Shown piece after piece: positions 8,559-16,864 of a stretch of 36,655 nucleotides of DNA. The DNA is from Bacteroidota bacterium (GTDB lineage: Bacteria > Bacteroidota > Bacteroidia > Bacteroidales > F082), in contig JABMPH010000352.1 of the NCBI GenBank assembly GCA_013203805.1, positions 1 through 36,655 on the forward strand, written 5' to 3'. Positions within the stretch are counted from its first letter, which is position 1, and every line of letters begins with the position of its first letter. The notes under the pieces were generated by a model. The model had not been told where the DNA came from and made no database searches. It was given only the letters and a program-made list of their open reading frames with translations. A program made the position numbers and the translations under genes.

Positions 8559-9404
8559 TCATTTAATTATTTCGGCGTAAACATTGTCTGCTAGTCGGCT
8601 TGCCCCTATTCTGAAATATTGATTGTTAAGCCATTTTTCTCCTAAAATCTCAGAAACTAGAAAGTAGTAAATTATGGCATCATCAACTTCTGATATACCT
8701 CCAGCAGGCTTTATTCCAATCATTATTCCGGTTTTATCAAAATACTCTTTAATGGTATCAAGCATAATAATAAAGGCTTCGATTGTTGCTGCCGGTTGTA
8801 TTTTTCCAGTTGAAGTTTTAATAAAATCAGCTCCTCCAAGTATTGATAACTCACTCGCCTTTCTTATGTTTTGTACCGTTCCCAGCTCTCCTGTTTCCAA
8901 TATTACTTTTAGATGAGTTTTACCACATGCTTTCTTTATTGCAGCAACTTCATTATAAACATAATTAAAATTACCTTCTATGAGTTTACCACGGGAAATA
9001 ACCATATCAATATCATCAGCTCCGTTGTTTACTGCATCTTCTACCTCAAGTATCCTGATATTCAAAGGCGACTGTCCGCTTGGAAAAGCTCCCGCAACAC
9101 ATGCTGTTTTAACTTCAGTTGAGGACAGCAAAGAACTCACCAGTTTTGCAAAAATTGGATACACACAAACAGCTGCAACATTAGAAATCCCAGCAACTTT
9201 ATTCTCATAAGATGTAGCTTTATTGCAAAGATCAGTAATCCTTTTTTCAGTGTCATCACCACTAAGTGTGGTTAAATCAATTAGGCTTAGTATGCTTATT
9301 AATACTTTTTGCTTATTTATGGCTTTCAACCCCTTCTCAATAATGTCATTGCCACGTTGAGATAACTCTCCATATGTATAATTGTACTTGCTAAATTCTA
9401 TCAT
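8559..9404 (-). CDS. deoC: Deoxyribose-phosphate aldolase
   Basis: DeoC splits 2-deoxyribose 5-phosphate into glyceraldehyde 3-phosphate and acetaldehyde in deoxynucleoside breakdown. The 281-residue protein from ATG 9404 has the Schiff-base lysine in FIKTSTGK (K196), the proton-relay lysine in IKPAGG (K232) and the aspartates of DDIDMVISRGKL (130-141). A longer reading from a TTG at 9422 is rejected because that TTG lies inside the predicted -7 element. The length is slightly above E. coli DeoC because of an N-terminal helical extension. The gene stands alone, with an IS element directly upstream in the same orientation. Confidence 0.93.
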   Translation of the reverse strand: MIEFSKYNYTYGELSQRGNDIIEKGLKAINKQKVLISILSLIDLTTLSGDDTEKRITDLCNKATSYENKVAGISNVAAVCVYPIFAKLVSSLLSSTEVKTACVAGAFPSGQSPLNIRILEVEDAVNNGADDIDMVISRGKLIEGNFNYVYNEVAAIKKACGKTHLKVILETGELGTVQNIRKASELSILGGADFIKTSTGKIQPAATIEAFIIMLDTIKEYFDKTGIMIGIKPAGGISEVDDAIIYYFLVSEILGEKWLNNQYFRIGASRLADNVYAEIIK

Positions 9405-9419
9405 CTTAAAATTTTTCTG

Positions 9420-9427
9420 CAAAAGTA
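9420..9427 (-). promoter_or_regulatory. deoC -7 promoter element
   Basis: On the minus strand TACTTTTG matches TAnnTTTG exactly and ends 15 bases before the deoC ATG, so the leader would be very short. The region where a -33 element should lie (about 9446-9450) touches the target duplication of the inserted IS. No convincing TTG is left there. Confidence 0.5.
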
Positions 9428-9447
9428 AGAAGAACGAATAACTTATT

Positions 9448-9456
9448 ATGTGTCAT
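9448..9456. repeat. Target-site duplication, left copy
   Basis: ATGTGTCAT immediately left of the IS inverted repeat is repeated exactly at 10760-10768. A 9-bp direct repeat flanking inverted ends is the mark of transposition. Confidence 0.85.
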
Positions 9457-9467
9457 CACTAGCGTTT
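9457..9467 (+). repeat. IS left terminal inverted repeat
   Basis: CACTAGCGTTT, the exact reverse complement of the right end at 10749-10759. It contains a CTAG tetramer. Confidence 0.85.
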
Positions 9468-9469
9468 CG

Positions 9470-10642
9470 TTATAAGTCAAACATTTTCAATTGCTTATAA
9501 TTTTGTTCTTTGAAATATTGTAAATTAGGTTTTTCAAATAGTTGATTTACAGGTTCTTTGTCAAATATGTTTATGCTTAAAACCTGTAGGATTTCGTAGA
9601 TTGATTGCTCTATTCTCAGTTTCTTTTTTGCAATCAGAACAATTACATAAACAGAAATTGCTATCCAAATTTGGGTTTTTACGGCATTTTCAGATCTACC
9701 CCAAAAAGATTTGATCTTTAGGTGTTGTTTAATCCATTTGAAGAATAGTTCAATGAACCATCTGTTTTTGTAGAGCATAGTTATTTCTATTGCTGTAAGT
9801 TCAAAGTTGTTGGTTAAAAATACCAATGTTTTGTCCCTTTCTATATCATGATATTTTATCCTTCTTAACTTTTCAGGATAATCCTTTGATACATAAAAAC
9901 CTCTGAGTTTGATTGTTTGGTCACATTTCACTCCTGTTGATTTATCAACTTTGGAAGAATACATTCTCTCAAAATCCATATTCTTTTTTGTTCTGGTAAT
10001 GAAATATGCTTCTGATTTATGAATACGATAAAGCCTTTCAAAATCAACATAGCCTCTGGCAAGAATATAGAAACTATCGGCAATTATGGTAATGTAATCA
10101 AGGACATTAACATCATGCATTTTTCCATTTGAAATATGGATAAAATCGGGAATAGATGTTTTTGCGTCCATTTTAGTGTGCATCTTTACTGCTGCTTTTG
10201 ATTTCCTGAATCTTGCCCATGGATAAATACTAAGGCAAAGGTCGATTGTTGTTGAATCAATAATAAAAATATTATTCTTAATATCAATCTCAAGTTGACT
10301 GTCCCCCTCGTATATCTTCTTAGCATATGCAATCAGCATTAAGGCAAAGTCTTGATAAATGCGCCAGTCACGATTTTCATTTGCTTTACTCAGGGTAGAC
10401 TTGCTTATTGCCTGACCAATACCAAGATGGTACAATTTAGTTTTATTTACCCGAAGGCAAAGAATAGTATCAGAAAGACTTTCCCTATGTGTTAACTGAC
10501 CAAAAGCCATGCAAAGAAATTGCTTCCAACAGCTGAAATGCTTGGTTTTGTAATCACCATTGTATTTATTGACACATTTTAAAAAATCATTATGAGATAC
10601 AAACTCAAACAACTGGGCAAAAACATATTTTCCTAGGTTCAT
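9470..10642 (-). CDS. IS4-family transposase (DDE, DUF4372 N-terminus)
   Basis: A 390-residue transposase. The N-terminal part (QLFEFVSHNDF and KHFSCWKQFLCMAFGQLTHR) matches the DUF4372 domain that precedes DDE_Tnp_1 in many Bacteroidota IS4 elements. Catalytic residues are visible: D129 in IIDSTTIDL, D200 in GYVDFERL and E298 in RWFIELFFKWIKQ. The IS4 signature Y(2)R(3)E(6)K is exact, at Y291, R294, E298 and K305. No frameshift or stop is seen. The stop lies 13 bp inside the left IS end. Transcription runs toward deoC. Confidence 0.93.
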   Translation of the reverse strand: MNLGKYVFAQLFEFVSHNDFLKCVNKYNGDYKTKHFSCWKQFLCMAFGQLTHRESLSDTILCLRVNKTKLYHLGIGQAISKSTLSKANENRDWRIYQDFALMLIAYAKKIYEGDSQLEIDIKNNIFIIDSTTIDLCLSIYPWARFRKSKAAVKMHTKMDAKTSIPDFIHISNGKMHDVNVLDYITIIADSFYILARGYVDFERLYRIHKSEAYFITRTKKNMDFERMYSSKVDKSTGVKCDQTIKLRGFYVSKDYPEKLRRIKYHDIERDKTLVFLTNNFELTAIEITMLYKNRWFIELFFKWIKQHLKIKSFWGRSENAVKTQIWIAISVYVIVLIAKKKLRIEQSIYEILQVLSINIFDKEPVNQLFEKPNLQYFKEQNYKQLKMFDL

Positions 10643-10748
10643 AATAGTCTTGTTTTAGCAAAACTATTTTTTCAAATCGTTTGAACCATAAAAATCGCTA
10701 TAAACCTTATCTGTCAATTGTTTCAAAGAACGTATATTTACAACATCA

Positions 10749-10759
10749 AAACGCTAGTG
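10749..10759 (-). repeat. IS right terminal inverted repeat
   Basis: AAACGCTAGTG, the exact reverse complement of the left end. Beyond these 11 bases the match to the left end becomes imperfect. Confidence 0.85.
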
Positions 10760-10768
10760 ATGTGTCAT
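10760..10768. repeat. Target-site duplication, right copy
   Basis: ATGTGTCAT, identical to 9448-9456. Removing the IS and one copy restores a continuous intergenic sequence. Confidence 0.85.
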
Positions 10769-10841
10769 ATAAATTAATGACTTAACTTTTGAAACTATTT
10801 GAATATACGAAAACGTAATAATATCCAGTACCGTATGAATT

Positions 10842-10860
10842 TTTCATTTTACAAATGAAA
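10842..10860. promoter_or_regulatory. Perfect inverted repeat upstream of the zinc-ribbon gene
   Basis: TTTCATTT-TAC-AAATGAAA is an 8-bp perfect inverted repeat with a 3-base centre. It lies about 125 bases before the small gene at 10984, in the gap right of the IS. It could be an operator or a weak AT-rich hairpin. The rest of this gap (10769-10983) shows nothing else I can name. Confidence 0.35.
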
Positions 10861-10983
10861 CTCGCTAACTAGTTAAATTAAATATATAGATGTAACATTC
10901 AGTAAATAAATAGTTTGCAGAAGTATGTTCTTTTAGACTTGATTTTGGCATATCAATTGTTATCATTGATAAAACCATCAAAA

Positions 10984-11133
10984 ATGTTAGGCATTAGTTT
11001 AAAAAAACATACAGACAAAAAGACTCCTCAGCAGAAGTATTACAAATGCGAGAGGTGTGGCTATATAACTATTGTTAGGGATTCAACTTGCCCTATATGC
11101 GCTAAGGATGGTTTTATAATTAAAATGATATAA
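10984..11133 (+). CDS. Small zinc-ribbon protein (49 aa)
   Basis: A 49-residue basic protein with two CxxC knuckles, CERC and CPIC, in KCERCGYITIVRDSTCPICAKDG. This spacing is typical of rubredoxin-like or rubrerythrin-like zinc ribbons that bind one metal. The start chosen is ATG 10984. The open frame extends upstream to a TTG at 10915, but that stretch is hydrophobic and unlike the family. The next gene begins 11 bases after the stop, so the two are probably co-expressed. Function unknown; a nucleic-acid or regulatory role is only a guess. Confidence 0.65.
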   Translation: MLGISLKKHTDKKTPQQKYYKCERCGYITIVRDSTCPICAKDGFIIKMI

Positions 11134-11144
11134 TTTAATCTGCT

Positions 11145-11327
11145 ATGAAAATTAATAACAATTACTCGATTGATCAGATTGAATCTGTTGGATTAAAAGA
11201 AAAGGAAGTAAAAGATTTACAGGCAAGTATCTATACCAAAGATCAGAAAGTATACTTTTTTGAGAGAATTGGTCAGGAAAAATACCGGCTATATTCCGTA
11301 ATTAATGAGCGATCCTTTTTCCTTTAA
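11145..11327 (+). CDS. Small hypothetical protein (60 aa)
   Basis: A 60-residue soluble protein starting at ATG 11145 and ending at a TAA just before a hairpin. It begins with a charged helix (SIDQIESVGLKEKEVKDLQ), followed by probable short beta strands (KVYFFERIGQEKYRLYSVI). No family is recognised. Its position 11 bases after the zinc-ribbon gene and directly before a terminator makes it a likely real last gene of a two-gene unit. Confidence 0.55.
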   Translation: MKINNNYSIDQIESVGLKEKEVKDLQASIYTKDQKVYFFERIGQEKYRLYSVINERSFFL

Positions 11328-11328
11328 T

Positions 11329-11393
11329 CGGATTCAACATCCGAAAAAAGCCCGCCTAAAAACCTTACAGCGTACCAGATGTGAGGTTTTTTT
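11329..11393 (+). terminator. Terminator region with two hairpins
   Basis: CGGAT-TCAAC-ATCCG (11329-11343) is a perfect small hairpin starting at the previous stop. Then AAAAACCTTACA pairs with TGTGAGGTTTTT (about 11358-11393) with one mismatch and ends in seven Ts, a standard intrinsic terminator for the two small genes. The remaining gap to ispE holds only its promoter. Confidence 0.7.
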
Positions 11394-11485
11394 ATGCCCA
11401 AATGTTTCGATTTGTGCCTTGTAATTTATATTTCATTGAATTTGATTTTTTCTTTTGTTTTATAGAATCTTAATCTCCCAATTAT

Positions 11486-11515
11486 TTGGCTTGACCTTCA
11501 AAATATTTACTTTTG
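11486..11515 (+). promoter_or_regulatory. ispE promoter
   Basis: TTG (within TTTGG) at 11486-11488 and TACTTTTG at 11508-11515 are separated by 19 bases. This matches the Bacteroidota -33/-7 arrangement closely and lies about 33 bases before the ispE start. Confidence 0.65.
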
Positions 11516-11547
11516 AGATCTAATAATTATATATCATCATTACTTAC

Positions 11548-12357
11548 ATGATCTGTTTTCCAAACGCAAAAATAAACCTGGGCCTATCAATAGTCGGAAA
11601 GCGAAAAGATGGAATGCATAATATTGAAACATGTATCGTACCTATCCCATTATTTGACATCCTTGAAATTAAGCAATCACACAAATTTTCAATTGAACAA
11701 TCTGGATTGCAAATACCAAGTGGCTATGAGGATAATCTAATTACAAAAGTTTGGAAACAATTACTGTTACACGATAAAAAAATTAAACCCGTTAATGTAT
11801 TTCTTTATAAAAATATACCTACCGGATCCGGTCTTGGAGGTGGTTCATCTGACGCAGCCTTTTTCCTAAAAGCTATAAATAGCTATAATGCACTTGGGTT
11901 AAATGATGCTGACATGGAAGCAATTGCAGCAATAATTGGTACTGATTGTCCTTTCTTCATTAAAAATATAGCTTCAATTGCCACCGGAAAAGGTAATGTG
12001 TTTTCTTCAATATCAAATCCGATTTCTAAAATATACGTAACTATTTTATTTCCAAATATTCATATTTCTACAGTTGAAGCATATTCAAGAATAAAGCTCT
12101 GCAATAAATCAGTAATTCAGGATATTGTTTTAGGAGACATTTCTATGTGGAAGAATAAACTTAAAAATGATTTTGAAGAGTTAATCAAAAATGACTTTCC
12201 TGAAATTTCAAAAATTAAGAACACCTTATATTATAAAGGAGCAATTTTTGCATCATTAACTGGAAGTGGATCGGCACTATATGCTATTTCACACAAGCCA
12301 TTAAACATCGATAATCTAAAAAACATATATTCCATATGGTCGGTTTTTATTAACTGA
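11548..12357 (+). CDS. ispE: 4-diphosphocytidyl-2-C-methyl-D-erythritol kinase
   Basis: IspE phosphorylates CDP-methylerythritol in the non-mevalonate isoprenoid pathway, using ATP. It is a GHMP kinase of 269 residues. The substrate lysine motif PNAKINLGL lies at the N-terminus (K8), the ATP loop PTGSGLGGGSSDAA at 91-104, and the catalytic aspartate in GTDCPFF (D133). The C-terminal GHMP motif is LTGSGSALYAI. It has its own promoter and is followed 53 bp later by an SDR gene on the same strand. The length is slightly short but typical for Bacteroidota. Confidence 0.94.
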   Translation: MICFPNAKINLGLSIVGKRKDGMHNIETCIVPIPLFDILEIKQSHKFSIEQSGLQIPSGYEDNLITKVWKQLLLHDKKIKPVNVFLYKNIPTGSGLGGGSSDAAFFLKAINSYNALGLNDADMEAIAAIIGTDCPFFIKNIASIATGKGNVFSSISNPISKIYVTILFPNIHISTVEAYSRIKLCNKSVIQDIVLGDISMWKNKLKNDFEELIKNDFPEISKIKNTLYYKGAIFASLTGSGSALYAISHKPLNIDNLKNIYSIWSVFIN

Positions 12358-12410
12358 TGGCTATATAATTAGAATTTTTTATTAATTTTCAAACCTTAAC
12401 AAATTAAATA

Positions 12411-13172
12411 ATGAATAAAATTACTTTAATAACAGGGGCAACAAGTGGTATTGGTCGTTCGTGTGCTACAATATTTGCAAAAAACGGTCATGATATAATA
12501 ATAACCGGACGAAGAATTGACAGACTGGAAGAGGTATCCAAAGAATTAAAATCAAAATATGGCATTAATGTGTTACCTCTGGCTTTTGATATCCGAAATA
12601 ATAATGATGTAAAAAATGCAATATCATCACTACCCGATGAATGGAATAAAATTGAAATATTAATAAATAATGCCGGTTTAGCAGTTGGATTAAATACAAT
12701 TCATGAGGGTGAAATAGACGATTGGGAACGCATGATAGACACAAATGTTAAAGGTCTTCTTTACATTTCTCGAGCTGTACTACCGTTATTCGTCAAGAAT
12801 AAAAAAGGTCATGTAATAAATATAGGTTCAATTGCCGGTAAGGAAGTTTATCCATTCGGAAACGTATACTGTGCTACAAAACATGCTGTTGATGCCATAA
12901 CAAAAGCTATGCGTACCGAGCTTGTAAAGGATGGGGTGAAGGTGACACAAATTGCCCCCGGAGCTATTGAAACCGAGTTTTCAATTGTTAGGTTTAAGGG
13001 AGATAAGGAAAAGGCTGATGGAATATATAAAGGGTTTAAACCACTTAAACCAGAAGACATTGCCGATATAGTCTATTACACAACCACATTACCATCTCAT
13101 GTTAATATTAATGACCTTATTGTAATGCCAACTGCACAGGCAAGTTCCACTGTTTTTGATAAGAAAGCCTAG
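12411..13172 (+). CDS. Short-chain dehydrogenase/reductase, YdfG-like
   Basis: A classical SDR of 253 residues. The nucleotide motif is TGATSGIG (8-15), NNAG is at 87-90, and the catalytic triad is S140, Y153 and K157. A basic pair R34-R35 after the second strand suggests NADP preference. The overall pattern (DWERMIDTNVKGLLYISRAVLP, VTQIAPGAIETEFS) is closest to YdfG-type NADP-dependent 3-hydroxy acid/serine dehydrogenases. The substrate cannot be fixed from sequence. It sits between ispE and an acyl-CoA synthetase. Confidence 0.85.
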   Translation: MNKITLITGATSGIGRSCATIFAKNGHDIIITGRRIDRLEEVSKELKSKYGINVLPLAFDIRNNNDVKNAISSLPDEWNKIEILINNAGLAVGLNTIHEGEIDDWERMIDTNVKGLLYISRAVLPLFVKNKKGHVINIGSIAGKEVYPFGNVYCATKHAVDAITKAMRTELVKDGVKVTQIAPGAIETEFSIVRFKGDKEKADGIYKGFKPLKPEDIADIVYYTTTLPSHVNINDLIVMPTAQASSTVFDKKA

Positions 13173-13186
13173 AAGATTTAATTTTT

Positions 13187-13194
13187 TACATTTG
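13187..13194 (+). promoter_or_regulatory. -7 element before the acyl-CoA synthetase gene
   Basis: TACATTTG matches TAnnTTTG and lies 23 bases before the start codon. No good TTG is seen at the usual -33 distance. Confidence 0.45.
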
Positions 13195-13217
13195 CAAGCT
13201 ATTATCAAAATATCATT

Positions 13218-14981
13218 ATGGAAGTAACACGTATTTTTGAATTGCTATCTCGTTATGAAAAATGTTTCAAACCCAAGGATGATGTACTTGCTGGGAAAGA
13301 AAATGGAGAATGGGTTAAACATGATTTGGCAAAATATCAAAAAACCGCAAACTATATTAGCTATGCATTAACCAGCCTTGGTATTAAAAAAGGCGATAAA
13401 ATTGCTACCATATCAAATAATCGTCCTGAATGGAATTTTGTTGATATGGGCATTATGCAAATAGGAGCAATACACGTTCCAATATATCCAACAATAAGTG
13501 CCGATGATTATCAATATATCCTAAAACATGCCGATGTTAAATATGTATTTGTTGCTGGCAAAGAGCTTATTCGTAAAATAGGTCATATTCTTGAATCAAT
13601 CGATAACATACAAGGAGTTTATACATTTTCGGAAGTTGAAGGGTACAAACATTTCAATGAGCTTATTAAAATAGGTGAAGAAAACATTAACGATACTGAA
13701 CTGTCGAAGATTAAAAAATCGATTAGTAAAGATGATGTTGCAACCTTAATTTATACATCTGGCACAACTGGTTTTCCTAAGGGAGTAATGCTATCACACG
13801 ATAATATATTGAGCAATGTACGTGCAGTTTTTGAGATTTTTCCGGTTGATGAAACATCGAGGGGGCTAAGTTATTTACCCCTATGTCACGTATACGAACG
13901 TATGGTGAATTATGTTCTTCAGTACAAGGGTGTATCAATTTATTATGCCGAAAACATGGCTACTATTGTTGATAATATTCAGGATATTAAACCACATATC
14001 ATGACTACTGTTCCTCGATTGCTGGAAAAGGTCTACGATAAAATCATGGCAAAGGGCAGAAAGCTTAGCGGAATTCAAAAGCAAATATTTTTTTGGGCCG
14101 TTAATTTGGGATTGAGTTATCAGTTTGATAAACCAAACAGATTCTTGTATAATGCACAACTTCGCATCGCTAACAAGCTGGTATTTAGCAAGTGGAGAGA
14201 AGCATTTGGAGGTAATATGCGATCAATTGTGTCGGGTGGAGCAGCCTTGCAACCACGCTTGGCACAAGTATATAATGCAGCAGGAATACCTGTTGTAGAA
14301 GGATATGGTATGACTGAATCTTCCCCAGTTATTGCTGTAAATACTTTTGAGGTTGGACAAAGAAAAATAGGCACAGTTGGTCCACCACTTGTTGGTGTAG
14401 AAGTGAAAATTTCAAACACCGGTGAAATACTTGTTAAGGGTCCAAATGTTATGCAGGGTTATTACCACAACCAGGAAATGACAGATCAAACTATTATTAA
14501 TGGATGGCTTCACACTGGTGATGTTGGAATGGTTGATGAAGATGGTATGTTGAAAATTACTGGTAGGGTTAAGGAGATTTTTAAAACGTCAATGGGTAAA
14601 TACATTAGTCCTGTGCTTCTCGAGAACAAGATAAAGGAATCGCCATTTTTCGATCAGATTATTGTGCTCGGTGAAAACCAGAAATTTGCTGCTTCGTTGA
14701 TTGTCCCCGATTTTGAACATCTTGCATCATGGTGTAAGATTAAGGGAATTGAATTCACCACTAACCAGGAAATGATTACCAATAAGGTTGTTAGGGATCG
14801 TTTTAAACGAGAAATTGACTGTTTTAACAAACAGTTTGGCGATACTGATAAGATCAAGAAATTTGATTTAATTGATCATGAGTGGACGATTGATTCAGGT
14901 GAAATTACTGCCAACTTAAAGCTAAAGCGTAGCTATATTCAGAAAAAGTATACAAAGGAAATTGACAGTTTATTTGTCTAA
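13218..14981 (+). CDS. Long-chain acyl-CoA synthetase (AMP-binding)
   Basis: This enzyme activates fatty acids to acyl-CoA through an acyl-adenylate. The 587-residue protein shows the AMP-binding P-loop YTSGTTGFPKG (about 179-189), the adenine-binding motif GYGMTESSP, the ribose-binding GWLHTGDVG, and the hinge GRVKEIFKTSMGKYISP. The length and the PHIMTTVPRLLEKVYDKI block fit the FAA1/FadD15 long-chain group (COG1022) rather than acetyl-CoA synthetases. The final catalytic lysine is probably within TANLKLKR. It is convergent with holA. Import or recycling of fatty acids is the likely role. Confidence 0.9.
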   Translation: MEVTRIFELLSRYEKCFKPKDDVLAGKENGEWVKHDLAKYQKTANYISYALTSLGIKKGDKIATISNNRPEWNFVDMGIMQIGAIHVPIYPTISADDYQYILKHADVKYVFVAGKELIRKIGHILESIDNIQGVYTFSEVEGYKHFNELIKIGEENINDTELSKIKKSISKDDVATLIYTSGTTGFPKGVMLSHDNILSNVRAVFEIFPVDETSRGLSYLPLCHVYERMVNYVLQYKGVSIYYAENMATIVDNIQDIKPHIMTTVPRLLEKVYDKIMAKGRKLSGIQKQIFFWAVNLGLSYQFDKPNRFLYNAQLRIANKLVFSKWREAFGGNMRSIVSGGAALQPRLAQVYNAAGIPVVEGYGMTESSPVIAVNTFEVGQRKIGTVGPPLVGVEVKISNTGEILVKGPNVMQGYYHNQEMTDQTIINGWLHTGDVGMVDEDGMLKITGRVKEIFKTSMGKYISPVLLENKIKESPFFDQIIVLGENQKFAASLIVPDFEHLASWCKIKGIEFTTNQEMITNKVVRDRFKREIDCFNKQFGDTDKIKKFDLIDHEWTIDSGEITANLKLKRSYIQKKYTKEIDSLFV

Positions 14982-14997
14982 GAAAAGATTGATAAAT

Positions 14998-16002
14998 TTA
15001 ATTCATTATCTTAAACACTAATTCTTTTAATTCTCCATAACCACTGGCATCGTTACTACCAACCCCTTTACTTTTTAAATCAAGTGTGCGAATATTCGAA
15101 ATTATTTGCTTTATTTTTTGTGTGGAAAATGAATTGGTAGCTTTACTATAATCTTTAACAAAAAATGGATGAACACCTAGTTCGGATGCAATTTTATTTT
15201 GATCCATCTTTCGCAATTGATGATAAAGAAAAATCTTGATAAAATAATTATGAAGCACAACTGAAATCATCTGTAATGGATGATCCTTTGGATTAGATTC
15301 AAAATACTGAATAATACGGTACGCTTTTAGCTGATTTCTTTCTGCTAAAGAATTCTGTAATTCAAATAAATTATAATCCTTACTAATACCAATATTCTCC
15401 TCAATTTCAACTTCAGTGATTCTGGAGTTCTTGTCAAGGTTAATAACCAGTTTATCAAGCTCATTTGTAATCTTTCCCAAATCGTTACCCAAATATTCTG
15501 ACATTAACATTAGCGCAATTGGAGTAATTGAAAAGCCCAGGGCTGTTATCTCCGATTGGATCCATTTTGGGATAACATGATCTTTTAATTTTTCCGACTC
15601 AAATACAACAGTTGATTTTGATGCTTTCATTTTTTTATAAAATGACTTACGCTTGTCAACCTTTTTATGCTTGTGAGCGATTATCAAGATTGTAGTTTCC
15701 AGAGGAGAAACAATATAGGGCTCAAAATTTTCAATCTGGTTAAGGTATTGTGCTTCTTTAACAATAACCACCTGATAATTTCCCATCATAGGGTAGCATC
15801 TGCTAAGGTCGATAATATCTTTTACAGTAACATCTCGACCATAAACTACAGATTGGTTGAAACCTTTTAAACTTTCGTCAAGTATGCTATTTTCAAGCAT
15901 AGATACTATTTTATCAATAAAGTAGGGTTCTTCACCAGATAAAAAATATATCGGAGAAAAAATATTATTCTGTATATCCCTAGTTATATGCTCGTAAGTC
16001 AA
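14998..16002 (-). CDS. holA: DNA polymerase III delta subunit
   Basis: HolA opens the beta sliding clamp as part of the clamp loader. The 334-residue protein begins with the typical PIYFLSGEEPYFIDKI segment (about 17-32) and has the DLSRCYPMMGNYQVVIVKEAQYL block. The middle and C-terminal helices (LMSEYLGNDLGKITNELDKL, LFELQNSLAERN, HPFFVKDYSKATNSFS) match the delta collar region. Like other delta subunits it lacks a working Walker A, as expected. It follows amn on the same strand with a 2-base gap, so the two are translated from one message. Confidence 0.92.
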   Translation of the reverse strand: MTYEHITRDIQNNIFSPIYFLSGEEPYFIDKIVSMLENSILDESLKGFNQSVVYGRDVTVKDIIDLSRCYPMMGNYQVVIVKEAQYLNQIENFEPYIVSPLETTILIIAHKHKKVDKRKSFYKKMKASKSTVVFESEKLKDHVIPKWIQSEITALGFSITPIALMLMSEYLGNDLGKITNELDKLVINLDKNSRITEVEIEENIGISKDYNLFELQNSLAERNQLKAYRIIQYFESNPKDHPLQMISVVLHNYFIKIFLYHQLRKMDQNKIASELGVHPFFVKDYSKATNSFSTQKIKQIISNIRTLDLKSKGVGSNDASGYGELKELVFKIMN

Positions 16003-16004
16003 AA

Positions 16005-16775
16005 TTAAAATTTCAAGTGTTTAACAGTTAGCCTATTGTCGATAAGTTGTTTTAATGAATCAACCCCTATTTTCACGTGATCTTCAACAAATTCTTTGCT
16101 CACTTTAATATCACTTTCAATGGTTTTAATTCCTTCCGGAATCATTGGCTGATCAGTTACAAGTAGCAGTGCGCCCGTTGGTATTTCGTTAACAAAACCT
16201 ACAGTAAAAATGGTGGCTGTTTCCATATCGATGGCCATGGATCTAGTTTTTTGGAGATACTTCTTAAATTTACTATCGTGTTCCCAAACTCTACGATTTG
16301 TAGTAAAAACTGTACCAGTCCAATAATCTCTTCCAAACTCACGAATTGTAGTTGAGATAGCTTTTTGAAGACTAAAAGCTGGAAGTGCAGGAACTCGTTC
16401 AGGTAGATAATCATTTGATGTACCATCTCCTCTAATGGCAGCTATTGGTAATATAAAATCTCCAACTTGATTCTTCTTTTTTAGTCCGCCGCATTTACCT
16501 AAAAAAAGAACTGCTTTTGGATCAATCCCACTCAATAGATCCATTACGGTTGCTGCATTGGCGCTTCCAATTCCAAAATTTATCATAGTAATATCACCAG
16601 CTGTTGAGCATGGCATTGGCCTGTCACGTCCTATGATTTCAACATTATTCCAACTTGCAAACAGGCTAAGGTATTCGCCAAAATTTGTGAGTAATATATA
16701 TTTTCCAAACTTATCGATCTCCATTCCGGTATATCTTGGAAGCCAATTGGAGACAATCTCATGTTTAGTCTTCAT
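16005..16775 (-). CDS. amn: AMP nucleosidase, short Bacteroidota type
   Basis: Predicted to hydrolyse AMP to adenine and ribose 5-phosphate. The 256-residue protein is a PNP/UDP phosphorylase fold: GIGSANAATVMDLL and FLGKCGGLKKKNQVGDFILP form the phosphate/sugar pocket, and AIDMETATIFTVGF carries the purine/ribose-binding M-E pair. It lacks the extra N-terminal domain of E. coli Amn, as is usual in this phylum. It starts the amn-holA unit, with an exact -7 element 17 bases before its ATG. Confidence 0.87.
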   Translation of the reverse strand: MKTKHEIVSNWLPRYTGMEIDKFGKYILLTNFGEYLSLFASWNNVEIIGRDRPMPCSTAGDITMINFGIGSANAATVMDLLSGIDPKAVLFLGKCGGLKKKNQVGDFILPIAAIRGDGTSNDYLPERVPALPAFSLQKAISTTIREFGRDYWTGTVFTTNRRVWEHDSKFKKYLQKTRSMAIDMETATIFTVGFVNEIPTGALLLVTDQPMIPEGIKTIESDIKVSKEFVEDHVKIGVDSLKQLIDNRLTVKHLKF

Positions 16776-16791
16776 CTTCTAATTTTTTAAG

Positions 16792-16799
16792 CAAAGTTA
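16792..16799 (-). promoter_or_regulatory. amn -7 promoter element
   Basis: On the minus strand TAACTTTG matches TAnnTTTG, 17 bases before the amn start. No clear -33 TTG is seen. Confidence 0.45.
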
Positions 16800-16864
16800 A
16801 TTATTTTGAGGATTTTTTGAAGTAGTTTTATGCTCTTTAAATAAAACGACTAAGTAATCAAGCA

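Larger units (their letters stand above)
9457..10759 (-). mobile_element. Complete IS4-family insertion sequence (1303 bp)
   Basis: The element is bounded by inverted repeats beginning CACTAGCGTTT at both ends (11 of 11 identical, then partly matching) and flanked by the 9-bp direct repeat ATGTGTCAT. It carries one intact transposase gene filling most of its length. The intact gene, exact ends and exact target duplication suggest a recent, possibly still active insertion. It sits between deoC and a small zinc-ribbon gene without breaking any visible gene. I cannot give an ISfinder name. Confidence 0.88.

Noticed and set aside
9405..9422. Longer DeoC start at TTG 9422
   Set aside because: The TTG is part of the TACTTTTG -7 element; ATG 9404 gives a normal DeoC N-terminus.
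9454..10762. Longer IS inverted repeat beginning CATCACTAG
   Set aside because: Including CAT/ATG in the element would leave only a 3-bp flanking repeat, whereas ending at CACTAG leaves an exact 9-bp duplication.
10915..10983. N-terminal extension of the zinc-ribbon gene from TTG 10915
   Set aside because: The extra residues are hydrophobic and unrelated to a zinc ribbon, and an ATG is available at 10984.
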